Assembly (NCBI RefSeq): GCF_039645985.1
Contig: NZ_CP147919.1
Coordinates: forward strand, 2,604,001 to 2,668,000
Source: Sulfurimonas sp. HSL3-7
Lineage (GTDB): Bacteria > Campylobacterota > Campylobacteria > Campylobacterales > Sulfurimonadaceae
Direction: 5' to 3'
Length of the DNA stretch: 64,000 nt
Position 1 is the stretch's first letter. Each line of letters opens with the position of its first letter. The notes beneath the pieces are model-generated. The model saw only the letters and a list, made by a program, of their open reading frames with translations, was not told the origin of the DNA and ran no database searches. A program made the translations under genes and the position numbers. Positions 41,079 through 49,753 of the stretch are shown here, in pieces.

Positions 41079-41597
41079 TTAAAGCCCCATCTCGCCTTTG
41101 ACCTGGGCAGCCCATGACGTGATGCGTTCCTCCGTCAGCTCCTCCTGGTTGATGTCATCGATCGGAAGACCGCAGAAGCGGCCCGCCTTCTCCGCATAGG
41201 AGTAGTCGTACTCATACCCGTCCGTCGGCCAGTGTCCGAACCCGGTCTTCGCGCCGCATTTGTGAAAGATCTCTTCCATCTTCCCCAGAGCGCTGACAAA
41301 GTGCTCGCCGTGCGTCTTCTGGTCGCCGGCACCGAAAAAAGCGACCTTCTTGCCGCTGAAGTCAGGCTCCTCGTTCTCCATCTCGTAGAGGGGATCGACC
41401 CAGTCACGCTGCGGGTCGCCCTGCCCCCAGGTCGATGAACCGATCAGCAGGACATCAAACTCGTCAAACTGGTCAAGGTCATCATAATCTTCTTCCATGT
41501 TGATCAGTTCCGCACCGTCAAAAAGCTCCTCAAGCTTCTCTGCCGCTTCCTGGGTTACGCCGCCGCTGCTGCCTACAAATATTCCTACACTCGCCAT
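41079..41597 (-). CDS. nifF: flavodoxin (NifF)
   Basis: The 172-residue flavodoxin has the FMN phosphate loop IFVGSSGGVTQEAAEKL, the second loop GSSTWGQGDPQRDW and the third VAFFGAGDQKTHGEHFVSAL, with the long-chain insertion. Such flavodoxins carry electrons to the Fe protein of nitrogenase. The gene is 16 nt after the NifX-associated gene. A general flavodoxin is possible, but the operon favours NifF. Confidence 0.9.
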   Translation of the reverse strand: MASVGIFVGSSGGVTQEAAEKLEELFDGAELINMEEDYDDLDQFDEFDVLLIGSSTWGQGDPQRDWVDPLYEMENEEPDFSGKKVAFFGAGDQKTHGEHFVSALGKMEEIFHKCGAKTGFGHWPTDGYEYDYSYAEKAGRFCGLPIDDINQEELTEERITSWAAQVKGEMGL

Positions 41598-41613
41598 TCA
41601 CATCTCCTCTGTT

Positions 41614-42069
41614 TTAGTTGTTTGCATCTTTGCACGGTTTGTACTGCTCGTACACCTCATACGATTTGTCAAGGTATTTCTGCCCCTCTTCGTACAGTTT
41701 TTCAAGGGTGCGGAAACCGAAACGGTGCGCATCTTTGAAATACTTGTCGACGAGAACGATACGGCCGGCTATGACGATACAGCGTCCGAACCCTTCGTGG
41801 CTCATCTCCATGACAACGTTGCACATCACCCCTGTTTCGCGTTCGAACTGCAGGGCGATCGCCTTGAAGATCATCTTGATCTCCCCGATGAGCATCTCAT
41901 CTATATCGGCAATGATCGGGATCTTTTTGAGATCCTCTTTCGTCTTGACGAACTTCTTTGTCAGCAGCTCTTCATCGCTCATCTTGGACCAGTTTCCGAA
42001 CTGATCGGTCGCTCTGAGTTGACGGATCAACTCCTCGGTAAATGCATTGGCTTCGAGTACATCGCTCAT
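41614..42069 (-). CDS. NifX-associated nitrogen fixation protein (DUF269)
   Basis: The 151-residue protein matches the NifX-associated family: FTEELIRQLRATDQFGNWSK, DEELLTKKFV and EGFGRCIVIAGRIVLVDKYF, ending with FGFRTLEKLYEEGQKYL. The family almost always follows nifX; its function is not settled, though FeMo-co handling is presumed. A 160-bp spacer with two hairpins separates it from nifX. Confidence 0.92.
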   Translation of the reverse strand: MSDVLEANAFTEELIRQLRATDQFGNWSKMSDEELLTKKFVKTKEDLKKIPIIADIDEMLIGEIKMIFKAIALQFERETGVMCNVVMEMSHEGFGRCIVIAGRIVLVDKYFKDAHRFGFRTLEKLYEEGQKYLDKSYEVYEQYKPCKDANN

Positions 42070-42095
42070 ATAAATTCCTTTTATCTGTTTTTACA

Positions 42096-42162
42096 CGAAT
42101 GGAGCAAAGCCCCATCCGCTACGATGACGCCGGGTTTTTCCAAGAAAATCCCCTTGCGTCAT
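42096..42162 (-). other. hairpin pair in the nifX to DUF269 spacer, related to the 74-bp array
   Basis: 42096-42118 reads CGAATGG-A-GC-AAA-GC-C-CCATCCG. It keeps the plan of the first hairpin in the array at 32066 (stem, A/C mismatch, inner GC/GC pair, 3-nt loop), after the same ACACG lead, but the outer stem has different, still paired bases. A second inverted repeat, ATGACGC 42124-42130 with GCGTCAT 42156-42162, follows. It is a diverged single copy. Confidence 0.6.
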
Positions 42163-42229
42163 GTCCGCGTGCAGCAAGCCGCACGCCGTTGGATCCCGTC
42201 CTGTAACGTGCTGACGGGACCGGGCAATG

Positions 42230-42685
42230 CTACTCTGCGGCCCAGCGTGCCAGACGGGGATCTTCCGTCGTTTCGATGTTCATAATGCGCTTGACCCACG
42301 GCGGCGGGTTGCCGTTGACCATCGCCACCAGCTCGTTCAGGACCGCTTCGATCTTTCTCGGTTCCGGCACCTTCATCGGGTTGATCCCGGCACGGATCAC
42401 CTTCGCCGCCGCCGTACCGCCGATGGATTCGCAATACATGATGTTGACCCCCTTGAGCGCCTTGACTTTGAAATCCGTCTTGTCGTCGCCGTTGAGCTTC
42501 GAAGTGTCGGTCTTCACCACATTGCTAAGCTCAAACCCCTCCCTGCCGAGGTTGTAGACGACAAACTCTTTTGCCCCGCCGAAGTGGGCGTTTATGGTCT
42601 CCATGTCTTTGGTTGCAAACGCCACTTTCATCGCATTTTCTATCGAACCTGTACTCTCGACCGTAATCTTTGTTGATTCACCCAT
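42230..42685 (-). CDS. nifX: nitrogen fixation protein NifX
   Basis: The 151-residue protein has the NifX/NafY-type cofactor-binding domain: MKVAFATKDMETINAHFGGA, EFVVYNLGREGFELSNVV, VKALKGVNIMYCESIGGTAAAKVI and INPMKVPEPRKIE. NifX holds the FeMo-co precursor on its way between NifB, NifEN and the MoFe protein. It lies 52 nt after nifN. An N-terminal extension of about 15 residues precedes the core. Confidence 0.93.
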   Translation of the reverse strand: MGESTKITVESTGSIENAMKVAFATKDMETINAHFGGAKEFVVYNLGREGFELSNVVKTDTSKLNGDDKTDFKVKALKGVNIMYCESIGGTAAAKVIRAGINPMKVPEPRKIEAVLNELVAMVNGNPPPWVKRIMNIETTEDPRLARWAAE

Positions 42686-42737
42686 AATGTTTACCCCTTA
42701 TTGAATTTTGTCGGCCTTTACGCCGCTGCGTCTTCGC

Positions 42738-44039
42738 CTACGCCCCGTGTTTGATAGGACGGAGCGCATTCGCCACCTCAAAGAGGAAGTAGGTACTCCC
42801 CTCATAGAGCTGGTCGTTTTTCAGCTGGTTGCCCAGCTCTTCATAATTCGGGAATCCCCGAAGAATGAGTGCCGTATGTTTCTCCTGCATATGCAATAAC
42901 CGTTCCGCATGGAAATTGCTGATGACCAGGTCGGCCGTTTTAAAGTGCTCTGCCGCATCTTCGAGATCGCCGACGAAGACGTTGGCCGCCTCGATCTTCT
43001 CCAAAACAGGGCTGTAGTTCGTCGCCACCACGGCATCGACGGTGCCGCCGACACTCTGCAGCAGTTCACAGATGCCGATGCACATGTCCGGCTCGCCCGT
43101 CACCACAAAGTGCGACGATCCGATGAGGAAGTGGCTGTCGAGCATAGCGTCCTGCAGCCTGCCCCGCCACCGTTTCACCAAAGGCGCCGGTTCGATTTGT
43201 CGTATTTCCATCAGGGCTGCGACAAAATTGTCGTTGTTCTCCTGCCCCATCAGGTGGTCAAAGTGCAGATGGGTAATGGCCGGGTTCTTTTGCAGCAGCG
43301 CTTTTGAGGCGGGTTCCATCGAAGCACCTATGGTCACCGCGGTAGCGCAGTTGCCCAGCTCCCTGATCTCTTCGATCCCGATCGCCCCCGTGCCCAGTTT
43401 GCCCTGTCCTTCGCTCAGGTAACCGTCGAGCGAGGTCGAGAGGTCGGGCAGCGCGTAGGTCTCGAAACCGAACCCCGCGCACAGCTCTTTGATCTTCTCG
43501 ACCTCGACCGGCTGCATGCTCACGTGCGGCAGGATAAGCAGTTTGTTGGGTTTGATTTCCGTCGTCTCTTCGGTGTGCTGCTCGATGAGCGCCTTGACCG
43601 CCAGCGCCCAGCCGCTCTGCATGCCCCCCTCGTAATCGGGGGTGTTAACGTAGCAGTAGGGGATCTCGATGTGCATCCCCACCCCGCGGACGTCGTCGCC
43701 CTTGGTCTCGGTCAGCCCGGTCGTGTGCAGCCCGATCAGTTCGGGTTTGAGGCTCTTGTTCTTCTTGGTGATGTTCTCGATGGCCATCAGGATAGAGTAG
43801 TCCCCGCCGTCGAGCACCGCCGTGATGTCGCTGACGGAGGTGTTGTACATGGCGATAGGTTCGTTGAAGTGGCGGGTGTAAAAGACCTTGGTATACGAAG
43901 CGCATCCCTGCGAAGCGTGCATCAGCGGCATGCAGTTGCGTATGCCCATGAAGGCGAGCGCCGCGCCCATCGGCTGGGAATGTTTGATGGGGTTGACCTG
44001 CAGGGGTTTGTGTTCGTGTTTGCTGAGTTCTATTTCCAT
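42738..44039 (-). CDS. nifN: nitrogenase iron-molybdenum cofactor biosynthesis protein NifN
   Basis: The start is ATG 44039 after AAGGAGCCGCC. The 433-residue protein has the NifN features LQVNPIKHSQPMGAALAFMG, HASQGCASYTKVFYTRHFNE and GGDYSILMAIENI, and the later PDLSTSLDGYL and FLIGSSHFVVTGEPDMCIGI. With NifE it forms the scaffold on which FeMo-co is completed. It begins a leftward unit with nifX and others. Unusually, nifE is not adjacent but 1.39 kb away behind repeats. Confidence 0.95.
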   Translation of the reverse strand: MEIELSKHEHKPLQVNPIKHSQPMGAALAFMGIRNCMPLMHASQGCASYTKVFYTRHFNEPIAMYNTSVSDITAVLDGGDYSILMAIENITKKNKSLKPELIGLHTTGLTETKGDDVRGVGMHIEIPYCYVNTPDYEGGMQSGWALAVKALIEQHTEETTEIKPNKLLILPHVSMQPVEVEKIKELCAGFGFETYALPDLSTSLDGYLSEGQGKLGTGAIGIEEIRELGNCATAVTIGASMEPASKALLQKNPAITHLHFDHLMGQENNDNFVAALMEIRQIEPAPLVKRWRGRLQDAMLDSHFLIGSSHFVVTGEPDMCIGICELLQSVGGTVDAVVATNYSPVLEKIEAANVFVGDLEDAAEHFKTADLVISNFHAERLLHMQEKHTALILRGFPNYEELGNQLKNDQLYEGSTYFLFEVANALRPIKHGA

Positions 44040-44064
44040 GGCGGCTCCTTGTTGCCAGACGTAA

Positions 44065-44080
44065 TGCAAGAACTGTTCGA
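44065..44080 (-). promoter_or_regulatory. sigma-54-like promoter of the nifN unit
   Basis: Minus strand TCGAACAGTTCTTGCA is nearly the same as the nifE site (TCGCACAGAACTTGCA) and keeps G at 3, ACA at 5-7 and TTGCA at 12-16. It lies 25 nt before nifN, so the leader would be only about 15 nt. Confidence 0.6.
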
Positions 44081-44167
44081 ATTGGGGTTCCCGATGGTTT
44101 TTATATCCATCTAAAAGTGCTTTTAACGCCTTTAATCAGGGGGATTCTTCGGTTTTAATATTTTTAT

Positions 44168-44662
44168 ATTTTGAATATTTTTTGATAGTAGAATTGTCAC
44201 TTTTTCTTCTTGCTAGCTCAAGAAGAAAACCTAACGAAAAAGAAGAAGAGCTATACCCTCCGGCCAAAAGTCACTGTCACGACTTTGACCTTTCTCCCGG
44301 TGGCATTCCGTCACTTCTGCCGGAATTAATGTTCTGACGCACATGGAACATAACCTTCCATGAAATTTGAATCGTCTTGAAAGTTGAAAGTTCGACACAA
44401 GAAGGCGCAGCCGATTTGTAAAAGCGTCAGCTTTTAGTCTCAATAGATGCGTCACCGTTTGGCTCTTTTTCGAAAAATCTGCAGAGCTGACTGTAAGGAG
44501 AGAGCGACCGTTAAGAAAATGCATTGAACGTAGTGACCCATGCATTTCTAGGGAGTGAACGAGTGGAAGGAAGGTAGTCGGTAGCCACCGACCTCGAAGC
44601 CGTTTCGAGAGCTTTTTTTGTTTCTTTTTTTTGCGGCGTAAAAAAAGAAAGAGAAGGCGATG
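44168..44662. repeat. dispersed structured repeat R2, copy D
   Basis: The R2 landmarks are present, but the central hairpin has a new sequence: AAATGCAT 44517-44524 pairs with ATGCATTT 44540-44547, where copies A and B pair different bases. The block with GCCTGTCGGGCCGTGACC is shortened. Copies D and E with R3 fill the 1.39-kb gap between nifN and nifE. Confidence 0.85.
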
Positions 44663-44710
44663 AAGTTTGTTACTCCTGACACTTACACAACAAGACTCAA
44701 AACCTATTAT

Positions 44711-44960
44711 CTTCTTTTGAATGCTTTTTGATAATAGGGGTGTCACTTTTTTCTTTTGCTTATCCAAAAGAAAAAGTAACCAAAAAAGAAAAGGATAATA
44801 CCCTTCGGCCAGAAGTTACTGTCATTACTTTCACCTGTCAACCGGTGGCATTCCGTCACTTCTGCCGGAATTAATCTTCTGACGCAAAATAGTAGCAACC
44901 TACATGACATTTTGAACAGTGTTGAAAGTTTGATTTTCCGTACAATGAGGCCCAGCCTAG
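44711..44960. repeat. dispersed structured repeat R2, copy E (partial)
   Basis: The opening half of R2 is present (TTCTTTTGAATGCTTTTTGATAATAG, TAATACCCTTCGGCCAGAAG, CATTCCGTCACTTCTGCCGG, CAATGAGGCCCAGCC). It breaks off at the same region as copy C, before the hairpin half. Confidence 0.8.
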
Positions 44961-45154
44961 TGGAGGGTCTGTATTTTAGTAAGATGTATTAAGTTGACCG
45001 GACGAAGATCCGGCAACGGGCGGAGTCAACCAAGTACAAAGTTCAGGCAGGTTCATTTTGCACTTTCTTTTTTCCGTCAGGATATCTCACAATCAAGCTG
45101 ACTAAATGTCAGGTTGATTGTGAGTAAAGTCTTATATGGTTTACCACTTGTGCA

Positions 45155-45225
45155 AGCAAAGAATAAAACACTAAAGTGTTATGCAGGGCAGTACTTAAGT
45201 GCCAACAGCACAATACAGAGAGTCA
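45155..45225 (-). repeat. repeat R3, inverted copy
   Basis: About 71 bp that is the reverse complement of 26341-26411. Together the two copies bracket the nif blocks in opposite orientation. The remaining sequence between 44961 and 45427 holds only unassigned AT-rich DNA. Confidence 0.75.
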
Positions 45226-45427
45226 CTAAATGACGAATCGTAAAATCCCGCATCGTAAAAAGTGACATTTCAACTATCAAAAGACGTTTAAAAAAAACTG
45301 ACAGAACTGCAAACAACAAAACCGACAAAAATGTAAGAGTACTGCTACATGTAGAAAAAAAGAGTCTCTGTGAAACCCTATTAGGACAGCATAGGATTTC
45401 AGAGAGACCCTTTGTAAGGGGAAGCGC

Positions 45428-46786
45428 TTATGCTTCCCACGGCGCCTTTTTGGAGACATTGGCGAAGACCGGGTTCGCGAAGGCGTATTTGAGATCTTCG
45501 GCGAGGTTGAGCAGCCCGTTGTAGCCGCCGTAGCTCACCTTCTTCTCCTGGTTGACGTCGATAAAGGAGATCTTCTTCTTGATCGCGGTGTAGAGGCTGC
45601 GCCCGCCCGCAAGCAGGATGTGGGCGCCGCGCTCGTCGATGACCTTGGACTGCTCGGAGGCCGGCGCTTTCATCAGCACCCCGTTAGGACCGAGGTAGTC
45701 ACGCGCCTTCTCGATGTCGTCTTCGGTCGACTTGCGGATGGAGGTCGCCACCACCTCGATACCGAGGTCCTGCAGCCCCGAGGCGATGGACCACGCCTTG
45801 TTGCCGCCGGTGTTGAGCACCGCCTTCTTGCCCGCGAACAGTGTTCGGTACGGCATGAGGTCGGCTTCGAGCTTCGCCTCCTCTTCGGCGATCACCGCTT
45901 CGGCCCTGGCGATGAGTTCAGGGTCGCCGAGCGCCTTGACGATCTCGCGGATGGCGAAGGTGGTGTCGCGCTTGCCGTAGAAGGAGACCGAGATCCAGGG
46001 GATGCCGTAACGCTCCTGCATCTTGCGCGTCAGGGTCACCAGCGACTTGGCGCAGACGATGACGTTGAGCTTGGCACGGTGGGCGCCGCGGATGTCACCG
46101 ACACGCCCGTCGCCGCTCATCGAACTGAGCACGCGGATGCCGATCCTCTCGAAGATGGGCAGGTACTGCCACATGTCGCCCGTGACGTTGTAGTCGCCTA
46201 TGAGGTTGATGTCGTAGGGTGTCGTCTTCTCCGGCTCCTTCGTACCGATAAGATGCTCCAGCACCGCCTCGCCCGCCAGACGCGACCCGAGGTTCTTGCC
46301 GCCGACGAAGCCCGGCGCATGGACCGGGACGACCGGCACGCCGTGTTTTTCGCTGCCGAGCTTGCAGGTCATGTCGATGTCGTCGCCCACCATCGCCGTG
46401 ACACAGGTGGAGTAGACGAAGATCGCCTCGGGCTTGTAGTGTTCCATAATGTAGTCGATGGAGTCTTCAAGACGTTTGTCGCCGCCGAAAATGACGTCGT
46501 TTGTCGTGATCCCGGTCGTGAAGCCCATCACCGTATGGTCGCGCCCCTCGTAGGAGCTGAGCGTCTCGCGGGTCTCCCAGGAGGCCCCCAGACAGGTCTG
46601 CGGCCCGTGCACCAGGTGCACGGCGTCGGCATACGGGAAAAGCGAGATCTGCGCCCCGTCAAAGGCGCAGCCCCCCGCCGCCATCCCGGGTTTGGGCATA
46701 TCGCACCCGGCCCCCGGCTTCTTGTCTTTGCTGTGAGAGCAGGCGCTCTCGTTCATCAGTTCTTTGATCTTTGCGCGGTTTACCAT
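45428..46786 (-). CDS. nifE: nitrogenase iron-molybdenum cofactor biosynthesis protein NifE
   Basis: The 452-residue protein has the NifE cysteines and motifs PGMAAGGCAFDGAQISLFP, HGPQTCLGASWETRETLSS, VYSTCVTAMVGDDIDMTCK and HAPGFVGGKNLGSRLAGEAV, and a C-terminal YGGYNGLLNLAEDL. It pairs with NifN as the FeMo-co assembly scaffold. ATG 46786 has AAGGAAAGACC upstream and a sigma-54-like site 64 nt away. A decayed copy of its 5' end is found at 52752-52812. Confidence 0.96.
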   Translation of the reverse strand: MVNRAKIKELMNESACSHSKDKKPGAGCDMPKPGMAAGGCAFDGAQISLFPYADAVHLVHGPQTCLGASWETRETLSSYEGRDHTVMGFTTGITTNDVIFGGDKRLEDSIDYIMEHYKPEAIFVYSTCVTAMVGDDIDMTCKLGSEKHGVPVVPVHAPGFVGGKNLGSRLAGEAVLEHLIGTKEPEKTTPYDINLIGDYNVTGDMWQYLPIFERIGIRVLSSMSGDGRVGDIRGAHRAKLNVIVCAKSLVTLTRKMQERYGIPWISVSFYGKRDTTFAIREIVKALGDPELIARAEAVIAEEEAKLEADLMPYRTLFAGKKAVLNTGGNKAWSIASGLQDLGIEVVATSIRKSTEDDIEKARDYLGPNGVLMKAPASEQSKVIDERGAHILLAGGRSLYTAIKKKISFIDVNQEKKVSYGGYNGLLNLAEDLKYAFANPVFANVSKKAPWEA

Positions 46787-46849
46787 AGGTCTTTCCTTAG
46801 GTGGTGGTGAAGCAGCTCATCCGCATACTTTCTTCGTTAGAAATGACTG

Positions 46850-46865
46850 TGCAAGTTCTGTGCGA
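46850..46865 (-). promoter_or_regulatory. sigma-54-like promoter of nifE
   Basis: Minus strand TCGCACAGAACTTGCA differs from TGGCACG-N4-TTGCA only at G to C in position 2 and G to A in position 7. Spacing is exact. It is the closest match to the standard -24/-12 consensus in the window. No TGT-N10-ACA NifA site was found within 110 bp upstream. Confidence 0.65.
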
Positions 46866-46974
46866 GAAGGCACCTCTCAGTAATAACGGAGGTGTTTTAT
46901 TTGTTTCTTTGACATCTAAGGCGCTGTAAGTCCGCCGATCCGGTATTCATATTGAAAATGAGAGGGGCGGCTTC

Positions 46975-48348
46975 CTATATCTTCGGCAGCTTCAGCGTAA
47001 ACGTACATCCGCCGCCGTTGTTTGCCGCGTCGATCTCTCCGTTGTTGTGCTTGGCGACGATCATCTTCGCCATATATAGCCCCAGCCCCGTTCCGTTTTT
47101 GGATTTCGTACTGTAATAGGGCTCGAAGATCCTGTCGATGATCGCTTCGTCGATGCCGCCGCCGGTGTCGCTTATGCGGAGGATGATATGCTCCGGTCTC
47201 TCTTCGGTGTCGATACGGATTTCTCTCTGCTGCGATCCGTTCTGCACGATCGCGTCGACGGCGTTGTTGATGATGTTGATCACGACCTGGACCATCTCGT
47301 TGCTATGCGTATGGATCATATACCCGTCTGTGCAGTTATTGAGCAGGGTGATGTTGTTGAACTGCAGGCGCGTCTTGGTAAATTCGGCGGCACGCTCGAG
47401 TATGGCGCGGATCGAGCTGCTTTCGGTCGTGTTCGTCGGTTTGAAATAGGTCTGGAAATCCTCCACGGTCTCGGAAAGATACTGCAGGGTCACGGAGACC
47501 TCCTCGAGTATTTTGTCGCGCTCGTCTTTCGGTCTGTCGCCGATCATCGCCTTGACGTTGTAGTTGGCGATCATCAGGCTCATGGTAGAGAGGGGTTGAC
47601 GCCATTGGTGCGCGATCATACTCATCATTTCGCCCATGGCCGCAAGCCGCGACTGGGCGATGAGCATGTTCTCCTGCTCTTTGACCTCATCGATCTTCTG
47701 GGCCAGTTCGCGGTTGGACGTTTCGATCTGATCTTTTTGTCCGTTGAGCTCCTCATAGAGCGCCTCGCGCTCCTCCAGCGCTTTTGAGAGCTCGACTTCG
47801 TAACCGCTGCGCATCTTTTCAAAATAGTAGACCGACAAGGTAATGGCGGTGTAGCCCAGCGCCATCTGGATCAGCACATCAAATTCGAAAATAGGCGCTA
47901 TCCACAGATAGTAGGCATTGGCCGTACTCCAGACGATGCCCGCCAGAATGAGCGCGCTCACCCTCAACCCGTGGCAGGTTCCCAGCAGCAGAAAGACGTA
48001 GATAGGCAGCGAAGCGGTCCAGAAGAGTGCGGACTCCTTGCCGTAACCCTCGACCGTCAACGCAAACACCGCCATGAAAGCCACCGTCCCGACCAGCAGA
48101 TAGGAGGCGGCCATGAATGGCAGGTTGCGCCGCGACAGCAGGTAGGTCGTGATCAAAACGAGCAGCGCGAGTGTCTCCGCATAGGCCATCAGCATAAATT
48201 CATAGGTCACGCTGTTGTAGAGGTCGAACCCGAGGATAAGGATCGCAAAGAGCAGCAAAAGGTTTAAAAACGTGACCCTCGTTTTCTCGATCCCCGGACT
48301 CGCATGGACCGGGTGTAATAGTGCAGAAAGAATAATATTGTTAAACAT
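46975..48348 (-). CDS. membrane sensor histidine kinase, orphan
   Basis: The 457-residue protein has about six membrane spans (residues 25-180), a coiled-coil (about 180-225), the phosphoacceptor region LAAMGEMMSMIAHQWRQPLS and an ATPase domain with N box NIINNAVDAIV, G1 ISDTGGGI and G2 GTGLGLYMAK. No response regulator gene is adjacent. The sensed signal is unknown. It lies 188 bp beyond the nifE start in the same direction, with its own upstream region. Confidence 0.9.
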   Translation of the reverse strand: MFNNIILSALLHPVHASPGIEKTRVTFLNLLLLFAILILGFDLYNSVTYEFMLMAYAETLALLVLITTYLLSRRNLPFMAASYLLVGTVAFMAVFALTVEGYGKESALFWTASLPIYVFLLLGTCHGLRVSALILAGIVWSTANAYYLWIAPIFEFDVLIQMALGYTAITLSVYYFEKMRSGYEVELSKALEEREALYEELNGQKDQIETSNRELAQKIDEVKEQENMLIAQSRLAAMGEMMSMIAHQWRQPLSTMSLMIANYNVKAMIGDRPKDERDKILEEVSVTLQYLSETVEDFQTYFKPTNTTESSSIRAILERAAEFTKTRLQFNNITLLNNCTDGYMIHTHSNEMVQVVINIINNAVDAIVQNGSQQREIRIDTEERPEHIILRISDTGGGIDEAIIDRIFEPYYSTKSKNGTGLGLYMAKMIVAKHNNGEIDAANNGGGCTFTLKLPKI

Positions 48349-48561
48349 GAACGCACTATATCAAATGATTCCATAGAACAATCGTAAATTCGGTGATTTC
48401 GGACGCTGCAAATCGCAGACCGGCAGTACCACCCTGCTCTTCCTGCTCCTCTTGTTCAGCGCTATGCGCAACGGTATACGGCTCTCTGCCGATGAAGAGA
48501 TATTGCCTGAAACAGATCGGTATGTAACCCTTGTATTCGATAAATATGCTAGACTAACTTC

Positions 48562-48855
48562 ATGGCAATACAACTTGAAAATCAGACGGAACTTCTTACA
48601 GGCGAACCTAAAAAATTTGCCGTATTTATGCTCAATGACGACTTTACGACATGGGAGTTCTGTATCCGTATCATCAGCACCGTATTTCACAAAACCGTCC
48701 AGGAGGCAGACGCTATTACGCACGATATCCATACCAAGGGAAAAGGGCTGTGCGGTGTCTACAGCTATGAGATCGCGGAGACCAAAGCCTCCATTGTGAG
48801 GCAGCAGGCCCGCAAAGAGGGTTTTCCGATGCGCTGTTCGGTTGAAGAGCAGTAA
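48562..48855 (+). CDS. clpS: ClpS adaptor of the ClpAP protease
   Basis: The 97-residue protein has the ClpS core FAVFMLNDDFTTWEFCIRI and TKGKGLCGVYSYEIAETKAS, with the N-degron pocket residues Asn-Asp-Asp. ClpS delivers proteins with destabilising N-termini to ClpA. No ribosome site better than weak is visible before ATG 48562. No clpA gene follows in the window. Confidence 0.93.
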   Translation: MAIQLENQTELLTGEPKKFAVFMLNDDFTTWEFCIRIISTVFHKTVQEADAITHDIHTKGKGLCGVYSYEIAETKASIVRQQARKEGFPMRCSVEEQ

Positions 48856-48865
48856 GAGGCAGATA

Positions 48866-49753
48866 ATGGGACTCTATAAAAACCAGGCGGCCAAAGAAGC
48901 GGCATACGCGAGTTACGACAGGGTCATGACGCTTTGGCCGGTGCCCTATGAAGAGATCTGGGTGGAGACGGAGTACGGAAAGACCCACGTCGTCATCTCC
49001 GGAGCAGAAGGAAAGAAGCCGCTGTATCTGCTGCCGGGGCTCTTTGCCGATGCGACCATGTGGTATGCCAATGCAGGGGAGCTGGCCAAACACTGCCGAA
49101 TCTACTGCCTGGATCATATCACCTACGGCGGCAAGAGCGAACCTTCGGGGAAAAAGGTGGCGCAGGTGGAGGATTATGCGGCCTGGTTTGAACAGATCAT
49201 GCGGCACTTAGGCCACAGGCAGACAGCGGTAGCCGGGCTCTCCTACGGCGGCTGGCTGGCACTGGCGCTGGCCCGGGAAATGCCGAAACGCATTGCGGCC
49301 GTTATCATGCTGGACCCTTCCGAGAGCTTCATCAAGATGGACGGCGGGATTGTCTGGAAGGGGTTTTGGAATTTTGTCTTCTTCCCCAACCGCAGAAAAT
49401 ACCGCCGTTTCTTTGACTGGATGGGAGGCGGGTTCCGTACGCCGGCGTCGGATATCTGGCTGGAGCATATGGTGGACGTTATCGAACACGGTTCTGTCGG
49501 GATGTTTGACATCCCGCAGCACCGGATTTTCAGGCGAAATGAACTTGAGACGGTGCGTATGCCGCTCCTCATCATGGCCGGGGGCAAACCGATCCTCTAC
49601 AAAGACCCGTCAGCCTTTGCCGCGGCAGCCGCCGAGGCGTTGCCCCATGCAAAGATCGAGATCGTTCCGCAGACGGGGCACGGCCTGCACATGGAGAAAG
49701 CCGGGCTTGTCAACCGTAAAATGGTGGATTTCCTGACGAAAAACTACCTCTGA
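48866..49753 (+). CDS. alpha/beta hydrolase
   Basis: The start is ATG 48866 after AGAGGCAGATA; the in-frame ATG at 48842 lies in clpS. The 295-residue protein has the oxyanion region LYLLPGLFADATMWY, the nucleophile elbow AVAGLSYGGWLALALA, the acid-strand MPLLIMAGGKPIL and the catalytic His in GHGLHMEK. No signal peptide is seen. The substrate is unknown. Confidence 0.88.
   Translation: MGLYKNQAAKEAAYASYDRVMTLWPVPYEEIWVETEYGKTHVVISGAEGKKPLYLLPGLFADATMWYANAGELAKHCRIYCLDHITYGGKSEPSGKKVAQVEDYAAWFEQIMRHLGHRQTAVAGLSYGGWLALALAREMPKRIAAVIMLDPSESFIKMDGGIVWKGFWNFVFFPNRRKYRRFFDWMGGGFRTPASDIWLEHMVDVIEHGSVGMFDIPQHRIFRRNELETVRMPLLIMAGGKPILYKDPSAFAAAAAEALPHAKIEIVPQTGHGLHMEKAGLVNRKMVDFLTKNYL

Noticed and set aside
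45620-46810. 396-codon frame on the plus strand over nifE
   Set aside because: Antisense shadow caused by high G+C third positions of nifE.
46866-46974. NifA upstream activator site TGT-N10-ACA before nifE
   Set aside because: TGT and ACA occur but never with a 10-nt gap in this interval.
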